Of a DNA stretch of 64,000 bases, positions 33,276 to 45,374 are shown in pieces. Position numbers and translations under genes: made by a program. The notes beneath the pieces are model-generated. The model saw nothing but the letters and a program-made list of their open reading frames with translations. It was not told the origin of the DNA and did no database searches. The stretch's first letter is position 1. Each line of letters begins with the position of its first letter. This stretch comes from Nyssa sinensis (Eukaryota > Streptophyta > Magnoliopsida > Cornales > Nyssaceae), in the NCBI GenBank assembly GCA_008638375.1, contig CM018052.1, positions 20,626,571 through 20,690,570 on the forward strand, in the 5' to 3' direction.

Positions 33276-34970
33276 TAATTACTTAAATTAATTAATTTAG
33301 TTATTAATTTAATTAGTTCCCGATGTCCAATTGAGTCATATGAATAGTACAAATTTATTATTTTGGACCTTCTGAACCCAATGTTGAGGTTCGTTTCATG
33401 AGACGGGGTCTTGAAGAATAAAATACCCGTAAAAGTGTCAAATGACCAAAATGCCCCTGAGTCAAATGTAAGTCAAACGGACTCTGATTGAACTAAGTAA
33501 ATAGTAAATTTTTATTATTTCAAATCTTTTGGACTCAACGGTGAAGTCCGACTTGTGAAAACAGAACCCGAAAAATAGAGACACGTAAAATGACCGTTTT
33601 GCCCTTTTCAGTATAGAAGTCCGAATTGGAAACCATGAAAGCCTAAACTAACTTTCTTCAACATTCCAGACTCAATGGTAGAGTCTAAATCAGTAAAAGA
33701 GATAATTATAGTAACGAAGCATAAAATTTGATGAATAGCATTAGAATTGAGAAATGTTTAGTAAATGATAGGGAACTCAAACGAAAAAGGAAAAGTTACG
33801 GAATACTAAGGTAGATCACACAGATAAAAGGTAGGTAAACTCCTATCTCTTATACGTGGTTTTCCAAGCCACATTCTTTCTATTACTGCCAAATTTTGTA
33901 TTCATGTACGTACCCACTACTATTGTCCCACAATCGATATTGTCCTATCTTGTGGATGCTTATTGACTGCTATCTTATTGTTGCTATGTTGTACTGTGCC
34001 TTGAAAGGCCTATTGATGGATATTTACTGCATGATATTCCATACTTTATGCACTTCTTATGAAATCACGATAGAAACCTGATTTATAATAAATACGGATT
34101 TTGTGCTCAGTCACAATCTCCATCCGATGCTATCTGATTGACAGGACCTACGGGTTGAGTCCGTGAACGGACATATGGCAATGATGGTGTTTTTACGCAG
34201 TGAGTTTTAAGGGCATTTTATATGCATTCATGTTAAGGGGGGTATGCCGGGCCCCCAAAAAACCGAGGGTCTGCCAAACCTTGAACAGAGTAAATGCATC
34301 ATTCATGTTTGACTGTTATGTTGACGTTATTGGATTCATAGGATGTTTTCATTTCCCTATGAATAGTTCTAGGTTGATAGTTTCCTTATTTATTGGACTT
34401 AACTGTGACCAGTTTATTGTGGCAGTATATTTATGTTGACTGTGATTATTGAGCTTTTCCTATATTCATGCTACACCATTCCTCATACTTGCTTATTGTG
34501 CCTTACTGATCATTGGCTATTGTGGCATTTTTACCCTTAACTGCAACTGTTTCCATGATTGGCTATCATGTTCACCTATGAGTTCATATTTTTCTATGGT
34601 AACCCTAACACGTATTGGAGATAGGCTTTTACTTACTGAGCTTTGTTAGCTCACCCCACTTATTTTTCAGGTGAGAATGCCGCAGGACCACAGTAGGAGT
34701 CCAAGAGCATAAGGGGACAGTTTGAGGAAAATATTATGTAGTTTCTCCCATGTACTCACCACCTAAGAGTGGTTGTATATTATGTTTATGTCGGTTTACA
34801 GTTTTCAGTTGTTAAACAATATTTTGTATTAAGGCTTCCGCTAATTTACTGTTAAGTTACTTTATATATTGTTGTCATTGATACAAAGAAAAGAAAAAGT
34901 AAGGACGGCCATTGGGTCGGCCCTGCAACATGAGATCCGCATAGGGTAGGTTTCGGGTCGTGACAGAGAT

Positions 34971-35789
34971 AGTGGTTTGGAATGATGGTGATGGGTTTTA
35001 AAGTTCTGGCGCATTCAATCAATGGGTGGTTTGATGACTCTAGCGGCATGTGATTCAAGTGGTAATGGCTTGATTCATATAGCGAAGATGGTGGCAGTGT
35101 ACTAAGCGACAGTTGTTCTTTGTGTTGGGTTAGCAGAGGAGAATGGGGGGATGAATAAAGAGAGAGAGTAGATGAGTGAGCAATCTCCCACCATCTCCAT
35201 TGAAACCGACTTCCATAACCGCCTAACCAACCCACTTCCATAGCCATTTTTCTCTCTCTAAAAATTTCTGACCTTCCCTCTCTAGATTCTCTTACTTATC
35301 AAAAACCTTTTATTTGTCTTTCTTACTAATTATGGCAGTGGCTGAAGGAGTAATTATGGCAGCGGTTGTTCTCTGTTTTGACCTAGCCCCTCTCCATCTA
35401 TTACCCTCTCCCTCTCTCTCCTCTGCTGAGCTGTCGGAAACCCCCACATTTCTCATATATTCCACCACGAACAGTCGGCCTTCTACTCCAACTTCATCAG
35501 CCCAAACCCAAATCCTCTCCTCTCCCCAAAATCTAGAACCTTCTCTCTGTAACGGTCAAATCGCACTCCATCCATAGATCAAGCCCACGGTTTGCTCCCT
35601 CCGAAAAAGGCTTCCCAATTCCCACGGTTTCCTAATGGAGATCAATGCAACTTGAGGGTTTTTCCAAATTCTACGGTGAGATTTAGAAGAACAATCATTT
35701 CAAAAACCCAAAATTGAAGATTATTTTGGAATCAAAATCACAAAATTGCTTCATAAAGTGTTCTTGAAGCAAGAATCGAAATGGGTCTC
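34971..35789. other. Unassigned stretch right of the solo LTR
   Basis: GC content is higher than in the AT-rich surroundings. One 87-codon plus-strand ORF (35314-35577) is Ser/Pro/Leu-rich and unlike any family I know, so I do not call it. Confidence 0.4.
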
Positions 35790-35978
35790 TTAGAAGTAAG
35801 AATCGAAGTGAGACAGAGCGATCTTGAGCTTATCTAATAGTGTAGCTCTATATTCAAGTATTTTCTGAGCCATTTGTTTCACATCTACCTCTAACTTCTC
35901 GAGTTCTTCGAGATCAATCTCATTGCTATGGTCTTCAGAGCATTGGGGTTCTAAGGTTTGGGCTGGTCTATTGGTCAT
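35790..35978 (-). pseudogene. Possible fragment of a small conserved plant protein
   Basis: A 62-codon frame: MTNRPAQTLEPQ, an acidic stretch, then DLEELEKLEVDVKQMAQKILEYRATL, a heptad-like amphipathic helix that reads as real protein. I recall similar short plant proteins of unknown function in which the helix is followed by a longer C-terminus. Here the frame ends soon after (LDKLKIALSHFDSYF). It is either a first exon, a truncated copy or a retrocopy. No splice donor or poly(A) tract decides between these. Confidence 0.35.
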
Positions 35979-37424
35979 AGTTTTATTGGTTTGGGGTTCT
36001 ATCTATTGTTAAGCAGATGGTGAACAAATATACAAACAGAATTTGGTGAAGAGAGAACATATCTAGAGAGAAAGGGAGGGTTCTTGGTCAGTTTGATTGA
36101 TGGTAGAAACAGCATTATCAGTTTGCTAATGTAGGAATGGAGATCTTGGTCAGTTCTCTTGATGGTAGAGACTCACTTGTTGCTAATATTATTTTGCCAC
36201 CGAATCATAGATTGGTTAGAGAGACTTCCTAAAGAAATTTGAGAGACAGAGTTTGCAAATGAGAGAGATTTTAGAGAGAGAAGATTTAGAGAATAGATTT
36301 CCGATAGAGAGGAGTTTCATATAGAATTTAAGAGAGTTGAATTTTATATATAGGGAGATTTTAGGAATTGTAGAGAGAAATTTAGGAATTTTGGAGATAG
36401 GGAGAGAGATTTTATATATTTTTGAGATAGAATTTTAGAAAGAAAAAAAAAACATATTTTATAGATAAAACATATTTATAAAAACAAGATTTTTTTTCCC
36501 CTTGAAATGCTATAGAATTAGTTTATTACAATTTTAAGGAAATTAATGTTCGTCAATATATATACAAATATTCTAAAATAAATATATATTTATAGTAACA
36601 AATTAATTTTGTCAACATATATTTGCACATATATATACATATATATTTATATAAGTTATTAGTGTATGTATATATAATAATCTTACAATAAAGATGACGA
36701 CACAAGGTAATTTGATAATAGTTTGCAATGGGCAAAATTGTCCTTCATCAATGATAGAGGCAAAATTGGTATTTGGGAATTTATTTTTCATGATGTCATC
36801 AAATTCCGTCAAGTTCAATGACTAAAGCTAGCAGTAAGGGGGAATCTGTTACCAACAAGCAAATCAGAAGGGGTGCAATATAATTTCAGAAACTAAAGGG
36901 GTGGCATCTATAATTGTCAGAAACCTCAAGAAAGTTGTTTTCTTTAAGGGAAAAAAATGAAAATGCTCCTAACAGTAAACCCCCACTAGAAAAGATAAAT
37001 AAATTAATTAAAATAAGGGTAGAGAGTCTACAAAGGACAATTAACCTTGTAGCCCAACATGCAATTAAAGGACTAGACAGTAAAAGAGGTGAAATTTTTA
37101 TTAGAATTCATGAAATTACCCACGGGAGACCAAAGTCAATCAAGATCTGTAACACTACTATTTAGCTCCGTGTATGATTAAAACTTTGACTGTGTTCCAA
37201 AATTATCATTGTATCAATTTAGTCACTTTATTAAACCTTAAGATATAAACTAATATTCCTCTTCCTTTGCTTTAACATGGTTCTACTTATCACAAGTTTA
37301 TCCACAAATATACATGTATAAATATATACATATATATATATAAACACACACAAATAAGGACTGTTCCTACACAACCATTGTACCAGTGTTGACTGTATTT
37401 CGGCACTTTTACAACCAATAGATC
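35979..37424. other. AT-rich non-coding stretch
   Basis: GAGA-rich sequence (36020-36420), then very AT-rich DNA with ATATATAC-type runs. A plus-strand 83-codon ORF (36914-37165) is not recognisable. No gene supported. Confidence 0.5.
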
Positions 37425-40083
37425 CTTTGAGAAGAGCTTAAATGTATCCTTCATTGCTCTAATTCCTAAGGAGGGGGCGGAGAATATTAGGGACTCTCGG
37501 CCAATTAGTTTGGTGGGAAGTATGTATAAATTATTGTTCCAAGGATTTTTTGGTAAGTTCAAAAAGGTGCTCAGTAGCGTTATTTTGGGTAATCAAAATG
37601 AGTTTGTGAGAGGTAGGAAAACTCTTGATGTAATCCTAATTGCCAATGAATGCATTGATTCCCGAAAGAAAAAGAGGGAGAAGGATTTGGTTTGCTAGCT
37701 AGACAAGAAAAGGCTTACTATCATGTAAATTGGGAATTTTTGTTGTATATGACGTGGAAGATGGAGTTTGGGGAGAGATGGAAGGGGTGGATGAAGATGT
37801 GCATTTCTACATTGTCCTTCTCAATCTTAGTTAATGGCTATCCGACTTTTTTTGGTCTTCTCGAGGGCTTAGAGTCTTAAACATGGAGATCCTTTATCAC
37901 CTTTTCTGTTTGTGATAGCTATGAAGGCTTTTAGTCGAATGATGTCCAAAATTGAGATATGAGGCTTCTTGTGGGCTTTAAGAGTGGAGGATGACAGTAG
38001 TAGTAAAGGAGGTTTCTCATATATTATCTCTAAATGATACAATTATACATAATTTTTTTGTTAATAAGTAGAAGTATACTTCCATTAACAAGCGCCTGAG
38101 AGAGACAAAATACTCACAAAGGAAATGGGGTAGCTTACAAAAAATCCTTAAATCCCCCAAAAACTCTACAAAAGTGTCAATACAAGAGAGGTAAGCTTCA
38201 ATTAGCCAAAATATAGTAATTTCAACAACCTATCTGAGGGGTGTAAAAAGCTTCAAGAGAGGTTAGGGGAGAGTTGTGAAGGCATTCAAGAGCTTAGGAG
38301 CTATCTACAACAAAGGAAGGAAAGGTTGGTTAGAACCTTCAAAGGGGTGGCCCAAGTAACACAGTTGCCAGAAATGCCATTGAAGATTCTTCTCAATCAG
38401 GGTTAAGATGGACAGATGTTAAAATTGCCTCTGAATCCTACATGAAGCTGGAATACATGAAGAAATGTTGAAGCAAAATATTGTTAGTTCAGTTTTCTAT
38501 GTTGTGTTCTTTTGTGTTCTGAGACAGTGTCGGGGTTGAAGGATAACTTGAGTTAGAGTGAGATTATCCCAGTTGGGGAGGTGCAGGAGATTAAGGAGCT
38601 AGCTTGGACTTTGGGATGTATGATTGATGCGCTCCCTAGTTCACATTTGGGGTTACCTTTAGGAGCTTCAACTAGAACTATTGTGATATGGGATCCAGTT
38701 GTGAAAAGATTACAGAGATGTCTAACAGGGTAGAAGAGACAATACCTTTCGAAAGGCAGAAAGATCACACTCATCACCTTAGCTAATTTTCCTACTTACT
38801 TCGTTTCTTTTTTCCCAATTCCAGTCTCAGTGGAAAGAAGGTTGGAGAAGCTTCAGAAAGACTTTATTTGGCAAAGTTTTGAGGAAGAAAGGAAAATGCA
38901 TTTAGTCAAGTGGGAGAAGGTGAAACTTCCAATTTATATGGGTGGTTGAGAATCTTGGAATTAAAGGATTTGAGGATCTTCAACAAAAATTTGTTGGAAG
39001 AGTGGTTATGGAGATTCAAGATGGATGATAATGTTCTTTGGAATGAGATTATGTTTACTAAATATGGGTAGAAGGATGGGGGTTGATTTTCGAAAGAAGT
39101 AGTGGAGACTATTGGATGTGGTATATGGAAATCGATTCGGAGGAGAGTTGTTGATTTTCAGCAATTCATTCGGTTTGAGGTAGGGGAGGGGATGTGGGTG
39201 AAGTTTTAGGAGGATAGGGGTTGTTGTAGTGATAGGACTATAAAGGAGAGGTTCCTTCATTTGTATAGTTTGGCTCTTCTTAAAGAAGCCCATGTTGTTG
39301 ATTGTTGTTCTTTGGTGGGGGCAGAGACGGTGTGGATACTCAGGAGAAATTTCCAAGACTGGGAGTTAGTAGAGGTGACAGGTCTTTTGGAGGTTTTTAA
39401 CAGCAATAATAGAATTCTCCTGTATGGACTTTAAATGGTCCTAAGAGATTCACGGTCCATAGGAAAGAATTACAATTTCCATGGAAATTGATTTGGTATT
39501 CTCATGTCCCATCCAAAGTCACTTTCTTTGCTTGGATGGCATCTCGGGATGCTATTTTGATTGTGAACAATCTTCAGAGGAAAGGGTTTCACATGACTAA
39601 TAAGTGTTGCATGTGCAAGGAGGAAGCAAAAAGGGTTAATCTTCTTAATCATTATTCAGCAGCTAGAGATGCTTGGAGCCTTTTATTCTCTATTTTTCGT
39701 TGTTGTTGGGTGATGCCATCTACATTGCAGGAAGTGCTCATAACTTGGAGAGGAGGTACAATTAAACAGGATGTACGTTTTGTTTGGAGAATAGATCACA
39801 TTTGCTTAATTTGGTGCATTTGGAGGGAGCCGAATATGTGATTTTTTGAGAGGGGTGAATAACCCCTTTTACTTTTAAGATAGCTTTTTTTGCATTTGTT
39901 ATTACTTTTGGGTCAAAGGGGTCTATTTGATGTATGTAGTTCCTTTTGCAGTTTTTTTGGGGTCCTTGAGGCTTTGATTTTGTACCCTTTCCCTTGTATA
40001 TATGGGTTCGCTCCCATCGAGCGTTTTGAACATATAATGTACTCTTTTACTCATCAAAAAAACACAAAAAAAAAAAAAAAAGG
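37425..40083 (+). mobile_element. L1-type LINE, 5'-truncated, decayed, with poly(A)
   Basis: Reading in order on plus: the start of RT (ALIPKEGGAENIRDSRPISLV, 37465-37520; QNEFVRGRKTLDVILIANE near 37600); HGDPLSPFLFVIAMKAF near 37885; then an unrelated insert; then EIIPVGEVQEIKELAWTLGC near 38560; ITLANFPTYFVSFFPIPVSV near 38780; and the C-terminal zinc domain (CCMCKEEAKRVNLLNH, 39606-39655). The tail is poly(A)-rich at 40053-40082. Several stops make it non-functional. The endonuclease half is absent. Confidence 0.85.
38050..38505. mobile_element. Insert of unassigned sequence inside the LINE RT region
   Basis: The RT reading breaks after SLNDTIIH (38040) and resumes near 38510. The intervening 450 bp begins with a T-rich run and TTAATAAGTAGAAG, like the reverse complement of a LINE or SINE tail. 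I could not find a clean target duplication. It may be a second small retroelement on the minus strand joined to other sequence. Confidence 0.4.
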
Positions 40084-40476
40084 AATTTGCAAAATAATAA
40101 TAATAATTTCAAAAGAAAACTAAGTTTAATTATATAAATTCAAGATATCTGACTTCTCAAATGACAAATTTGGTCGCTAACTTGATCTTCTTCGACAAAG
40201 AAATAAATAAAGGAAAGAAACTAAACGACAACAGTTCTGCCAAGCACATATCACATACAAGAAGTAATGGAACACTAATGTAATTTGATAACACTGTCAA
40301 CTATAGTGCGCAAATAGCCAAGAAAAATAAAATATCACTTTAAACTATATTTCTCCTAACAAAGAAGAGAAAAGGAATCACAGCAGTAATGATTAATAAC
40401 AAAAGGTGCAAATTGCCATGAATGCAACACATGAAAGGGAAAATCTATGACTTCAATGGCAAGTAAAGTACACAAG

Positions 40477-40776
40477 AATGAGAAAAAAGAAAATTACCAG
40501 ACTGATGGTTAAACCCCTGCAAATTACCAGACTGATGGTTTTAGAATCAAAAAAAAAAAGTAAAGACTGACAACAACTAAAGTACCATTGCAAATCCAAA
40601 CAATCTATTGCCCACTGCAAACTAATGTAAGACGCAGAATTCCAGTTCTGATGTCAGATTCTTGGTTGTTTGGCAAATTTAAACCCAACATAAAGTTTTT
40701 TTCTTATCAACTTTTCTTGGCTGCTAAACAGAGGAATGAGAAAAAAAAAAATTACCAGACTGATGGTTAAACCCCT
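40477..40776. repeat. Three copies of a short segment ending in an exon-like sequence
   Basis: ATTACCAGACTGATGGTT occurs at 40493-40510, 40523-40540 and 40751-40768. Copies one and three share the upstream GAATGAGAAAAAA and downstream AAACCCCT. On minus, copy three reads as open frame running into a possible donor (CAGTCTG|GTAATT). This may be the remnant of a duplicated exon end, or simply a small tandem duplication. Confidence 0.6.
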
Positions 40777-40869
40777 TGAGAAAGAAAATGATTTTCTGGA
40801 GAGTGGCTTCAAGCTCAGCGACTGCAAACTCAAGTATATAAATGTATGCATCTATAATAAGACTATATC

Positions 40870-40912
<43 letters not shown>

Positions 40913-43900
40913 TAATGTAGTGTGTTTTGTACTTGCAAGGCGGAAGGCGGTGTTCGTGGCAGAACTGAAATCGTCCGGGCACTAATAAGTGACGACACGC
41001 GGATTTAATGAGCGTGCAGTGCACCCTAGAGTGGAATTTTAAGGGTCGGGTGTGTTTTCACTTTTTTTAAATTTATTCACTGCTCTGCGAGCAATGCACT
41101 CTAAAGTGAAATTATACTGTCAGCTCATTTTCAGCGGTGATTTAAATTTAAATTTAAAATTTAAATAAAAATTAAATTTGAGTTCCATTTTTTCTTATGA
41201 TCTAACTCAAATTAAATTTGAATTTACAACAAATTTAGGTTTGAATTTAATTAAAAATAAATTATGTATGACTTTAAATATACGGTTAAAAAAAGTTTTA
41301 CTTAACCCAAACTCAAATTTAGATTTGAATAACCACTAAAGATGCCCTTAGGTATGTATTTATTTTTCAAAAAAAAAAAGTTATTATTTTTTGATATATT
41401 ACATCCGAGTAAATAAATAATTATTACATCAATAAAAATATGTAGATTACATATTAATATAACAAATATTTATTAGCTTAAATACACTGTACCCAAACCA
41501 ATAAATAACAATTGTCATTTCTCACCTTCATTTGTCTCACAAATAATAAAAATAATAATTTTTAAAACAATTTTAAAAATTACACTTAAAAAGTTTACAA
41601 AGTTAGATTAAAAAATTTATACTTAACGTATTCTCATAATATATAATGAATTACTCGAAACATATTAGTGTAAATATAATTTTTTAAAATTATTGAACTG
41701 ACTTATAATTTGACATCCGTAATTCATATTAAATATAATGTTTTTCTTTTTTTTTTCCTTTTTTAAACGTATCTCTCAAATTTGGGTGGCATTGTATATG
41801 AGCCGTATATCAAATTTTTTAATTAATGTGAAATAATAATATATTAATATATAATTGTCACATTATTTAAAATAAAAATTAAAGAGCACAATAGTCATTT
41901 TTTTTAAAGTAAAAAATGATGCAAAAAGATTTCTCTATTTGCACTTAATTTTTATAATAAAAATCAATTGATATAAATAACGTTAAAGTATAAAAAATAA
42001 GTAAAAATGAGTTGAAACTCAATAAATTAAAGAGGGAGTTTGTCTTAATATTTTACTGACCTGCAATAGTCGAAATTCACAATTTTATACTACTCAATAA
42101 ACTTTTATAAGTCTCACTCCCTCCCTCCTAAACTCTAATTAGTCCCCAAGATAATTTTTGGACCAGCTATATGTGCAGTGTGTCTGCTTTGGTTCTAATA
42201 CTAATAGAATTAATTTGTTACTTGACAATGAACCAAATGTCCCTAACATAATTAATTATATTATTTGTTAGGGGAAATTATATTTCATCATAATATTATA
42301 CTTGAAAAATTTTACAGCACTTTAATAAATACAATTTCATAATCATATAAAACAGAAACAAAATTCTCAAAATATTGTAAATAGAAAAATAGAAATTAAA
42401 ATGGAAACAAACAAAAATTAGAATTTACAGTTTTCCACGAAAATACCAAAAGTAAAGCAATGGTGATTAACCAAAGCTAGTGTCTTACACTATATCCTTA
42501 AGACAATATCAACATTGCACTGGTGCTTTCGAGTTTTCAATAACGATTGTCTCCCAGGATACAATGGTTATGCACAATAGATAAAAACACTTCAATCTTA
42601 TGTGCACAGCGAATCAAAATTTGTCCTTGAACTGTCTTAATATGCAGATTCATAGTATGCATGAACTTAATTCTAAAACTCATGAAATTGAATGAGTGAT
42701 GATGAGGACGAACTAGGTTTATATAGACGACTTGGTGGTTGTTCAAATAGACACGAACCTAAAGGGTGCATATGTTCACGCGAACAGATATAATACTTCA
42801 ATTTAAATAGATGCATCTATTAGTGAACAGACACACCAATATGAAGGGACACAACTATTCTTTGAATTCAAAGGGACGCATCTGTTCATGGTGACTGTTC
42901 AATCAAAATTTAAAAACATAACATTTTGAAAATATAATTTTAATAAATAAATTTATTTAAATAAATTTTTTCCAAAATAATATATATACACAGCAAGTTA
43001 AGGTCCAAGTCTAACCTAAGGTAATTGTATATATACTCTTTAAAAACGTTGTTCCCAACCTATGTGAGACATAAGTTTTTCACAAGTTTCAAGCTTTGTT
43101 ACCGTTTCTAAGTGGTGATATTTGGAATCAACTTCTCATTCACTTCTTGATGATTTTGAATAACTCAATATATATGTTCTTAATCTTCTCATGGATGACA
43201 ACATATTTTTATATAGACCTATCTAAAATAATGTGGCTCACAGATGACAAAAAATTATTACTCAATAATTCATTTTTCCAACATTAATTACAACTAATTC
43301 TCTACAATTCAACCAACTCCAAATAGACACTAGAAATATTTTACAAGATTTGATTTCGATACACAAACAAAACCTAAGCCAACTTTTGTTGTTAGGTTAG
43401 CTGGCCCTAAATAAATATGGTAAGGGCTGATAAGTTTTGAAGCTTGCAAGCCATGTATCACTTCCATTTCAATTGCATTTTAGGTGTCAAAGCTTGTGTG
43501 ACCCGTGTGGGCCCGATCGTGTGTGCAACTCAATACTATTTGAGGCCTAATTGAAAATTATATATTAAGTTTTTTTTTTTTTGAGATATAAGAAGAATAT
43601 ATTTTTAATAAAAAAAAATGCAATTTGAAACAATGTTAAAATAGTATATACTATTAGAGTTCTGAAAATTTCAAGTATAAATAAAATTCTTATAATAATT
43701 TTTTTTTATATATATATATATATACCCACACATACATATTAATATAAAATTGTAATATTGCTTCAAATAAAAGAAAAGTAGACGTTGAATAAAACTCTAT
43801 TGATAGAGTTATTACATAAAAGAAAATATTTAAGTAATGAAATTTAAAATAATTATTCACTTCTTTTTTTATGTAAACTTATAGTAATATAATTGATCAT

Positions 43901-44172
43901 TTTTTTAGCATTTATGGATATTTTGTGCGTAAAATTAGACTTCTATTAGTCTTATAATTTAATTTTGAATTATATTATACACACAAAACTTAGGACCTAG
44001 TTAGCTCTTCCATTTGATAAGAAAAAACAAAGGAAGTTACCAGTTTGCTGGTTCTTGTTAAGCTCAGAGACAACAGATTTTTTATTAGTTTTTGTTTAAT
44101 ATTCCTTTGAATTTGAATGATTTCACCAATTTTAATGTAAGAATCAGTCATATTGAATAGAGTCATTCCTGT

Positions 44173-44173
<1 letters not shown>

Positions 44174-44238
<65 letters not shown>
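44174..44238. repeat. (GA)n microsatellite, about 64 bp
   Basis: Uninterrupted GA repeat, the longest simple repeat in the window. Confidence 0.95.
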
Positions 44239-44240
<2 letters not shown>

Positions 44241-45374
44241 CCATAAACAAAAAATATAAGATATTTTTTAAGTTTTCTTGAAATGACTAACTTCATGATT
44301 TCAAACATTAATTTGATATAGCATGTATTAAAATTCTTGACAATTCAATTCAAGGGACCAAGTAAAGAGACAAATTTGCGCCTAAATTTTCATTTCTTAA
44401 AAGGTATTCATCACTACCAATTCAACAATAACATTTTTCATTTACCCAAAAATGAAAAAAAAAAAAAACACCATTGTTACTAACTCATCTAAACAACAAC
44501 AATGATAGTCCTTTGAAATTCCATCCAATCTCTTTTTCTCCATAATTTCAATGCTGCCTAACTTGCTACTACTAACAACAGGCAACCATGGAAAGAACTT
44601 TGTAAGATGAACGGCACATCAACAATTTATATATATTGGATCCACAGCATATACTTCACCAACAGCTAAAAAATAAAAATGGCTCCAGTAAGAATCCCAG
44701 AACATTGAACCCCTGTTCAGTTTATAAAACACTCCTCAAGATAAACAGGTAATGTCCAATCAGTCTCGGGTAGGGGCATTGCTTGTTTCAATCAGGCACC
44801 AACTCATCAAGTCAAGGCAGAAATCCGGTTTGTTTTCAAAGAAGATTCAGACATTGAAACAAGGATCATAATTTTCAATGGGAAATTGGTTTTAACCTAA
44901 AGCCAAATATGATGATCTTTCAATTAACAATTTGGGCTACAGAATATACTTACAAGAAACATCCAAATATGATGATAATATATTTGGCGACGAAATAAAA
45001 CCTTTTTACTTAATTTCAATTAAATAGTACAGGGAACAAAGAAAAAAATGGTTAGGGCAATCACAATAGCATCAAAGCTACAGAACAGTCGCATGTGCAA
45101 ACAGAACACAGTTTATCACTATAATGGGGAAAAGAATAAAATAACTTAGAAAAACATAGAGATAACAAATGTTCACTAACCCAAATTAGCACACAGATTC
45201 CTACGTTACATTAACTGAAATAAATATGTAGAATACAACCTCAAGGCACAGGCCAGCGGCCAGTCAAGTTCTCTTTGGAACATTATAAATTTATATTATT
45301 CAACCGCAAGAGTGACTTGATTGGCTGCTTTCAACCCATTACTAGACCCTGAAAAAACCGGGGGCTGATAAAAA

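Larger units (their letters stand above)
31987..34970. mobile_element. Solo Ty3/gypsy-type LTR with 5-bp target duplication
   Basis: The LTR proper is 31992-34965 (2974 bp), starting TGTAATACCCC and ending GGGTCGTGACA. It is flanked by perfect GAGAT copies (31987-31991 and 34966-34970). No internal region, primer-binding site or protein is present, so it is the product of LTR-LTR recombination. The long length and TGTAATACCCC start fit chromovirus (Tekay/Del-like) LTRs; that lineage call is from memory. It contains simple repeats (32158-32218, 32286-32309, 33231-33269), a GA-rich part and a tRNA-like sequence. Confidence 0.85.
40084..45240. other. AT-rich intergenic region
   Basis: No gene supported over about 5 kb. 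Contents noted: a triplicated segment around 40477-40776, a (GA)n run at 40881-40909, very AT-rich DNA 41100-42500, and clustered motifs at 42750-42900 (GCATATGTTCACGCGAACAG, GCATCTATTAGTGAACAG, GCATCTGTTCATGGTGACTG) that look like an old LTR. A long (GA)n lies at 44174-44238. GIP1-like 3' UTR and downstream sequence begin near 45240. Confidence 0.5.

Noticed and set aside
35314..35577. 87-codon Ser/Pro/Leu-rich ORF
   Set aside because: No recognisable domain, and no neighbouring exon or poly(A) context. Composition alone explains it.
36914..37165. 83-codon ORF rich in Lys and Ile
   Set aside because: AT-rich background produces such frames; nothing matches a family and no splice context was seen.
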